A DNA stretch of 9,468 bases from Spirochaetales bacterium. GTDB lineage: Bacteria; Spirochaetota; Spirochaetia; SZUA-6; DRHE01. Under the pieces are notes generated by a model. The model did not search any database. It had not been told where the DNA came from and saw only the letters and a list, made by a program, of their open reading frames with translations. Position numbers and translations under genes: made by a program. The DNA lies in contig JAFGFV010000180.1 of assembly GCA_016930895.1 (NCBI GenBank), positions 1-9,468 of the forward strand. Direction: 5' to 3'. Below are positions 5,925 to 9,468 of this stretch, piece by piece (positions within the stretch are counted from its first letter, which is position 1; the number at the start of each line of letters is the position of its first letter).

Positions 5925-6824
5925 TCAGATGCCCGCCAGGGCGGCCCGGTAGCGGGCCTGGCGCTCCGCCGGGGCCGCCCCTGAGGGCGCCGTGCCCGCC
6001 AGCTCCTTCTCGAGGTACTCCAGACGCTCCGCGGGGTCCGGGTGGGTCTTGGCGAAGTCCGGACCGCCCGGGGTCAGCCGCTGGTCCATGACCTTCAGCA
6101 TCCGGACCAGAGCCCAGGGATCGTAGCCCGCTGCCCGGAGGGTCCGGAGGGCGGACAGGTCGGCCTCCTTCTCCAAGGTCCGGGAGTATCCGCTGTTGAT
6201 CATGGTCGAGGTGATATCCTTGATCGAGTCGCTGAAGGCGGCCGTGAGCCTGGCCACCACGGCGGATGAACGCTGCTCGGCCTGACTGAGGGCCAGGTCC
6301 GTGGCCGCCGCCTGGATCCGGCTGGTCTTGATGGCCTTCATGCCGTGCCTGCCGACCACGTGCCCGATCTCGTGCGCCAGGATGGCCGCCACCTCGTCCT
6401 CGCTGCCGGCGCAGCGCAGGAGCCCCCGGGACACGAACACCAGGCCGCTGGGGGTGGCGAAGGCATTGATCTGGTCGGAATCCAGGGCCAGGAAGTGGTA
6501 GCCCCCGAAGATCTCGGGGCGCTCGGAGGCCAGGGCCAGGGTCTGCCCGAGCAGGTTCAGGTACTCATTGACCTCCTCGCGGTCGTAGGGCCTGTACTGG
6601 TCGAGCACGGTGGCGCCTACCGCCCGGCCGATGTAGTACTCCTGCTCCGGGGTAAAGTCCTCGAAGCTCCGGATCAGGGCCTGGCCTTCCGTCGAGGTCA
6701 GCGCGCCGAAGACGTTTCCCAGGGACAGGCTGCCCCCCAGGCTCGAGCAGCCCGCAAGGAGCAGGATGCCCGGAAGCAGGATGCCCGGGAGCAGGGCCGC
6801 CGCTGTGAACCTTCGGGTCTTCAC
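5925..6824 (-). CDS. M48-family zinc metallopeptidase lipoprotein
   Basis: A 299-residue secreted peptidase of family M48 (the BepA/LoiP/YcaL type), which in other bacteria degrades or helps fold envelope proteins. The N-terminus is a lipoprotein signal (basic start, two LLPGI repeats, lipobox LLLAGC with Cys26), so it should be anchored in the periplasmic face of a membrane. The zinc site is HEIGH at 151-155 with the third ligand Glu220 in the segment EKEAD. A typical GYHFLALDSDQINAFATPSG segment (108-127) precedes it, and THPDPAERLEYLEKEL (260-275) is the conserved C-terminal part. The start is taken as GTG at 6824, because this gives an immediate signal peptide, has a G-rich ribosome site about 7 bases upstream, and overlaps the stop of the SH3 gene by four bases (GTGA). 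An open frame continues upstream to 7373, but that part is the SH3 gene read in another frame. Confidence 0.92.
   Translation of the reverse strand: MKTRRFTAAALLPGILLPGILLLAGCSSLGGSLSLGNVFGALTSTEGQALIRSFEDFTPEQEYYIGRAVGATVLDQYRPYDREEVNEYLNLLGQTLALASERPEIFGGYHFLALDSDQINAFATPSGLVFVSRGLLRCAGSEDEVAAILAHEIGHVVGRHGMKAIKTSRIQAAATDLALSQAEQRSSAVVARLTAAFSDSIKDITSTMINSGYSRTLEKEADLSALRTLRAAGYDPWALVRMLKVMDQRLTPGGPDFAKTHPDPAERLEYLEKELAGTAPSGAAPAERQARYRAALAGI
6761..6788. repeat. 15-bp period tandem duplication inside the M48 signal peptide
   Basis: GCAGGATGCCCGG occurs at 6761-6773 and 6776-6788, a period of 15 bases or five codons. It encodes the doubled LLPGI in the hydrophobic core of the lipoprotein signal. 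The reading frame is kept, so the effect is a longer signal core. Confidence 0.7.
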
Positions 6825-7309
6825 TGGGCACCCCCTTCCATCCACAGCAGCCCTCCCGCCTCCACGAAGCCCACGACCTCCTGCGGGGAGACCACAAAGC
6901 CCTCCATCCGGTCGACCCACGCGTAGTCCAGCTCGTTCTCGGCCTTGTACTGCGCCTCCACCTGTTCGTTGAAGCCCTTGCCGGCCAGGGCCACCTCGCT
7001 GCCGGAGGCTTCCGCCTGCGCGGCCTCCGAGCCGCTCGCCAGCACGATCCGCTTCTCGGTCAGGGCCGTCTTGTTCACCCAACCCTGCCTTCCCCCGGTC
7101 AGGGTTACGCGCAGCCAGCCCCGCTGCTCCTCGAGGACCTCCAGCCGGTCGCCGTAGACCAGCACGGCCACCACGGGGCCGAGAAAGCTCGGGGTCGCCC
7201 GCGCCTGGGTCTCCCGCACGGTAACGCTCATGCTCGTGGGTGCCGCGCCCAGGCCCGCTGCCGCCGCGAGCAGCAGGATCATTCCTATCGCCGTTCCTCG
7301 CCCAGTCAT
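6821..7309 (-). CDS. Exported SH3-domain protein
   Basis: A 162-residue protein with a signal peptide (MTGRGTAIGM followed by ILLLAAAAGLGAA, cleavage expected near residue 23) and one bacterial SH3 domain at about residues 28-86: it begins SVTVRETQARATPSFLGPVV, continues VYGDRLEVLEEQRGWLRVTL and ends GRQGWVNKTALT. Such domains often bind peptidoglycan or peptides in the envelope. A short low-complexity linker with two ASGSE copies (about 91-105) leads to a helical tail, GKGFNEQVEAQYKAENELDYAWVDRM and on, whose function I do not recognise. The ATG at 7309 has a perfect AGGAGG (7318-7323) eight bases upstream. It is the first gene of the SH3/M48/cyclase operon and overlaps the M48 start by four bases, which suggests translational coupling and a shared envelope role. 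Confidence 0.85.
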   Translation of the reverse strand: MTGRGTAIGMILLLAAAAGLGAAPTSMSVTVRETQARATPSFLGPVVAVLVYGDRLEVLEEQRGWLRVTLTGGRQGWVNKTALTEKRIVLASGSEAAQAEASGSEVALAGKGFNEQVEAQYKAENELDYAWVDRMEGFVVSPQEVVGFVEAGGLLWMEGGAQ

Positions 7310-7323
7310 CTTGGCCCCCTCCT

Positions 7324-7338
7324 GGCTCTCCGCGAGCC
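7324..7338 (-). promoter_or_regulatory. Short hairpin at the predicted 5' end of the SH3-operon mRNA
   Basis: GGCTC and GAGCC form a 5-bp stem with a 5-base loop at 7324-7338, immediately upstream of the AGGAGG ribosome site. With the promoter predicted at 7345-7373, transcription would start at about 7338, so this hairpin would be the very 5' end of the message, a place where stems often protect mRNA from decay. The role is inferred. Confidence 0.3.
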
Positions 7339-7344
7339 TCCCCC

Positions 7345-7373
7345 ATGGTACCGCAAAGACCGGCGGTTGTCAC
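7345..7373 (-). promoter_or_regulatory. Candidate promoter of the SH3/M48/cyclase operon
   Basis: On the minus strand GTGACA (7368-7373; 5 of 6) and TACCAT (7345-7350; 4 of 6) are separated by the ideal 17 bases. The predicted start near 7338 leaves a leader of about 29 bases. The -35 box lies in the loop and one arm of the terminator hairpin that ends the preceding operon, so terminator and promoter share DNA. Confidence 0.45.
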
Positions 7374-7379
7374 CGCCGG
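7352..7379 (-). terminator. Rho-independent-type terminator of the DUF72 operon
   Basis: On the minus strand CCGGCGGT and ACCGCCGG (7360-7379) form a perfect 8-bp GC stem with the 4-base loop GACA, followed by TCTTTG. The U-tract is short and interrupted, so termination may be incomplete. It stands about 50 bases after the DUF72 stop codon, the expected place for the end of that operon. Confidence 0.5.
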
Positions 7380-7390
7380 GGACCCTCGCC

Positions 7391-7429
7391 GCGGCGCGGG
7401 CGCTTGCGGCGGCGCGGGCGCCGGCGCCC
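7391..7429. repeat. GC direct repeat and 14-bp palindrome after the DUF72 stop
   Basis: GCGGCGCGGGCGC occurs at 7391-7403 and 7409-7421, an 18-base offset. It runs into the perfect palindrome GGGCGCCGGCGCCC at 7416-7429, which touches the DUF72 stop codon. The palindrome has no loop and no U-tract, so it is not a standard terminator. It may be low-complexity sequence in GC-rich DNA. Confidence 0.5.
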
Positions 7430-8310
7430 TACCGCTTCTCCAGGGACGCCCGGAGCTTGTCGATGGTCAGCGGAGCGGAGCCCTCGAAGTGGTTGTTCAC
7501 GTTCAGGTAGACGTCGATCTTGCGGGCCAGCAGGCCCCCGATCAGGTCGGCGATCCGCTCGATCTCCTGGTCCCTGGGGACCAGAATGCGGTCCCAGCGC
7601 TTCCCGGAGGCTCGGTCCATGCCCTCCCGGTCGGGGCCGTGGAGCCGCAGGACGGCCAGGCTGCCGGGAGTGCTGCTGCCCGCCCGCTCGGCCTCCCACA
7701 GGGCGACCGGGGCCGCCACGTCGGGCAGGTAGTACCCCTGGAGGAAACAGGGGGCCAGGGCGTGGCGCTCCAGGAAGCGGAAGTACTCCCCCTTCAGGTA
7801 GTTGGGGTTGCGGCTCTCCACAGCCAGGGGGAAGGGGGAGGGGGGCGGGGAGACAAAGCCCTCCAGCTGCTCGAGAAAGGCCGGCAGGCCGGGCATCTTA
7901 TGGCGGTTCAGGTACTCGAACTGCAGGATCAGGGCCCCGATGCGCCCGTGGAGCGGCCGGATCCGCTCCAGGAACTCGGCGAACAGCTCCCGGGACAGGA
8001 AATCAGGGTTCGGGCGCAGGGGCCGGGACTTGTCGCGCTGGTAGTGGTGCGTCAGGGTGATGCTGTTCGGGACCTTGATGGTGAAGCGGAACTCCGTCGG
8101 CACCGCGCGGGCGTACTCCTCCGCCGTGGCGGGCTCGGGCAGCCGCGGCTGGGGAGACTCGAACAGCGACCAGAACCACTGGTCGATCTCCACCGTGTCG
8201 AAGGAGTCGGCGTACTGCTCCAGGTGGCTGTGGGGGCTTCCTGGCTCGTACAGGATCCCCTCCCAGGAGTCGAACTTCCAGCTCGAGGTGCCGATCCGCA
8301 GGGCGCTCAC
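7429..8310 (-). CDS. DUF72 (YecE-like) TIM-barrel family protein
   Basis: A 293-residue member of the DUF72/YecE family, predicted TIM-barrel proteins whose biochemical function is not established. Family landmarks appear in order: IGTSSWKFDSWEGILY at residues 6-21, FDTVEIDQWFWSL at 37-49, FRFTIKVPNSIT at 74-85, the LILQFEYL strand near 127-134, PLAVESRNPNY at 161-171, LAVLRLHGPDREG at 218-230, and the closing DVYLNVNNHFEGSAP at 266-280. The length is typical. The start is GTG at 8310, four bases after the DUF1667 stop, with only a weak ribosome site (TAGGAC); coupling to the upstream gene is likely. It ends the operon, with a terminator about 50 bases on. Its association with the redox genes upstream may be only transcriptional. 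Confidence 0.88.
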   Translation of the reverse strand: MSALRIGTSSWKFDSWEGILYEPGSPHSHLEQYADSFDTVEIDQWFWSLFESPQPRLPEPATAEEYARAVPTEFRFTIKVPNSITLTHHYQRDKSRPLRPNPDFLSRELFAEFLERIRPLHGRIGALILQFEYLNRHKMPGLPAFLEQLEGFVSPPPSPFPLAVESRNPNYLKGEYFRFLERHALAPCFLQGYYLPDVAAPVALWEAERAGSSTPGSLAVLRLHGPDREGMDRASGKRWDRILVPRDQEIERIADLIGGLLARKIDVYLNVNNHFEGSAPLTIDKLRASLEKR

Positions 8311-8314
8311 GGTC

Positions 8315-8698
8315 CTACGTCTCTCCCGGCACCGAGCGGGTGGCGACCAGGTCCACGCCGGTGCCCGCGATGTCCTCCAGCAGCTTCTGCCCCAAGGCGA
8401 CGGGCGGTTCGAGCTCCCAGCCGTAGATGCGCTCGAGGAGCCCCGGGATCTCCTGCCTGGGCAGCGGAGCCGAGGTCTTGACCGGCAGCCGGACCGTGCG
8501 GCCCGCCCGGATCCGCACGGTGGCGGTCACCACCCTCCGGGGCGCCAGGATCTCCTCGCGGGCGTACTGCTCGCCCCTGGCGCACTGGTTGCCCTCGACC
8601 CGGATGTTCTCCGCCCCCGAGCCGGGTTCCCCTTCCCACCGGACCGTGAGCCGGCAGCCGAGGGGACAGGAAATGCAGACCATCTCGCGCTCGTTCAT
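8315..8698 (-). CDS. DUF1667 four-cysteine protein
   Basis: A 127-residue protein of the DUF1667 family (CxxC-containing, COG3862). The N-terminus is MVCISCPLGCRLTV with Cys8, Cys11 and Cys15, and the fourth Cys39 is in EGNQCARGEQYA, so it could bind zinc or an iron-sulfur cluster. The middle reads EEILAPRRVVTATVRIRAG then LPVKTSAPLP, the family core. Members are usually encoded with a FAD/NAD-dependent oxidoreductase and an anaerobic glycerol-3-phosphate dehydrogenase-like protein, and are thought to be a small redox partner or subunit; the exact role is not proven. Its ATG overlaps the stop of the oxidoreductase by four bases (ATGA), consistent with coupled synthesis. Confidence 0.88.
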   Translation of the reverse strand: MNEREMVCISCPLGCRLTVRWEGEPGSGAENIRVEGNQCARGEQYAREEILAPRRVVTATVRIRAGRTVRLPVKTSAPLPRQEIPGLLERIYGWELEPPVALGQKLLEDIAGTGVDLVATRSVPGET

Positions 8699-9468
8699 TG
8701 GATCGACACCTCCAGGCGGGGCTCCCGCGCCGCTTCGCCGGGGGGCAGCTCCGAGGGTTCGAGAGTGAAGCTCACCATCTCGGAGGGCTGCACGTGGGCC
8801 AGGCGTTTGCGCTTGACTCGCTCACCGTCCACGCTCACGACGAGCTCGGCCTGATTCTTGACGATCAGGGAGCGCAGGTAGAAGCGGTTGTCGGCCTTGG
8901 GGAAATAGCGGTTGGGCACCACGTACTTGACGTTGGCTCCCGCCACGACCTGGCGCTGCTCGCGGCTGTAGGTTCCCGCCAGGTAGGAGGCGACCGAAGC
9001 GCCGCAGGTCTCGGCTTCTTCGGTGACCCAGTCGACCAGGTCGTGGACGTGCAGCACGTTGCCGCAGGCGAACACCCCCGGTACCGAGCTCATGAGCCCC
9101 GCGTCGACCACGGCCCCCCCGGTTTCCGGGTTCAGCTCCACCCCCATCTTCTTGGCGAGCTCGTTGTCCGGGACCAGGCCCACGGACAGGAGGATGGTGT
9201 CGCACTCCAGGCGGAACGAGCGCTCTTCGTCGGGCCTGCCATCCACCACCGGGGCCACCCGTACGCCTTCCACCCGGTCTCGGCCGTAGATCTCGGCGAC
9301 CACGTGGGAGAGATACAGGGGGATCGAGAAGTCGTTCAGGCACTGCACGATGTTGCGGGTCAGCCCCGAGGGGTAGGGCTGGATCTCGACGACCGCCTGG
9401 ACCTCGGTGCCGACCCAGGACAGGCGCCGCGCCATGATCAGCCCGATGTCCCCGGAGCCCACCACCAC
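8695..9468 (-). CDS. FAD/NAD(P)-dependent oxidoreductase, C-terminal 257 residues (runs off right edge)
   Basis: The C-terminal part of a cytoplasmic flavoprotein of the pyridine nucleotide-disulfide oxidoreductase superfamily. The visible part begins within the NAD(P)-binding Rossmann fold, with VVGSGDIGLIMARRLSWVG (a GxGxxG motif), continues with CDTILLSVGLVPDNELAKK, and has the second FAD-contact motif VPGVFACGNVLHVHDLVDWV at about residues 129-148. A further C-terminal domain of about 85 residues follows (from about 170). The N-terminal FAD fold and the true start lie beyond 9468; the first codon in view is a GTG but is internal. Linkage to DUF1667 suggests it is the oxidoreductase subunit found next to anaerobic GlpA-type proteins, so glycerol-3-phosphate-related genes may lie just outside the window (inference). 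Confidence 0.87.
   Translation of the reverse strand: MVVGSGDIGLIMARRLSWVGTEVQAVVEIQPYPSGLTRNIVQCLNDFSIPLYLSHVVAEIYGRDRVEGVRVAPVVDGRPDEERSFRLECDTILLSVGLVPDNELAKKMGVELNPETGGAVVDAGLMSSVPGVFACGNVLHVHDLVDWVTEEAETCGASVASYLAGTYSREQRQVVAGANVKYVVPNRYFPKADNRFYLRSLIVKNQAELVVSVDGERVKRKRLAHVQPSEMVSFTLEPSELPPGEAAREPRLEVSIQ

Noticed and set aside
4041..5984. Very long open frame (647 codons) on the plus strand opposite the cyclase gene
   Set aside because: It is antisense to a gene with complete cyclase motifs. Its translation is rich in Gly, Gln, Arg, Glu and Pro with no recognisable domain, as expected from reading high-GC codons on the opposite strand.
6825..7373. Upstream extension of the M48 gene to an ATG at 7373
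   Set aside because: The extra 183 codons are Gly/Arg-rich with no domain and overlap the SH3 gene in another frame. The lipoprotein signal begins right after the GTG at 6824.
8057..8854. Open frame of 265 codons on the plus strand across DUF72 and DUF1667
   Set aside because: It is antisense to two genes of recognised families and shows no domain of its own.

Overview
This is a GC-rich (roughly two-thirds G+C by eye) bacterial chromosomal window. Nine of the ten intact or partial protein genes lie on the minus strand; only a ROK-family kinase is on the plus strand. The gene set (a DUF485/ActP-type carboxylate symporter pair, a CHASE2 adenylate cyclase downstream of an SH3 protein and an M48 lipoprotein, and a DUF1667/FAD-oxidoreductase pair) suggests a high-GC, probably anaerobic deltaproteobacterial-type organism (Desulfobacterota, for example near Desulfuromonadia or Deferrisoma). 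That placement is inference from gene content. No rRNA, tRNA, CRISPR array, insertion sequence or phage gene is visible.

Layout from left to right. 1-868: DUF485 small membrane subunit followed by the truncated start of an ActP-like sodium:solute symporter, with a plausible sigma70 promoter at 902-929. 954-1919: CorA-type divalent cation transporter. Its leader (about 1920-2088) holds a good promoter, a 29-codon proline-rich small ORF and a GC hairpin that could alternatively pair with the corA ribosome binding site. 2213-3205, plus strand: ROK kinase lacking the usual zinc cysteines. 3240-3649: VapB antitoxin followed by a degenerate, internally deleted VapC toxin. 3732-7309: three-gene operon (SH3-domain exported protein, M48 metallopeptidase lipoprotein, CHASE2 class III adenylate cyclase), which looks like an envelope-associated module ending in cAMP signalling. 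7352-7379: intrinsic-type terminator that overlaps the -35 region of the SH3 operon promoter. 7429-9468: DUF72 (YecE-like) protein, DUF1667 four-cysteine protein, and the C-terminal part of a FAD/NAD(P) oxidoreductase that runs off the right edge; these are tightly packed and probably one operon.

The most interesting items are the corA leader, which resembles in design the Mg2+-sensing leader-peptide systems known for mgtA and corA in enterobacteria; the orphaned VapB beside a broken VapC; the SH3/M48/cyclase operon; and the ROK kinase without its zinc-binding cysteines and possibly translated without a leader. No wholly new system is demonstrated. The corA leader is the best candidate for something undescribed.
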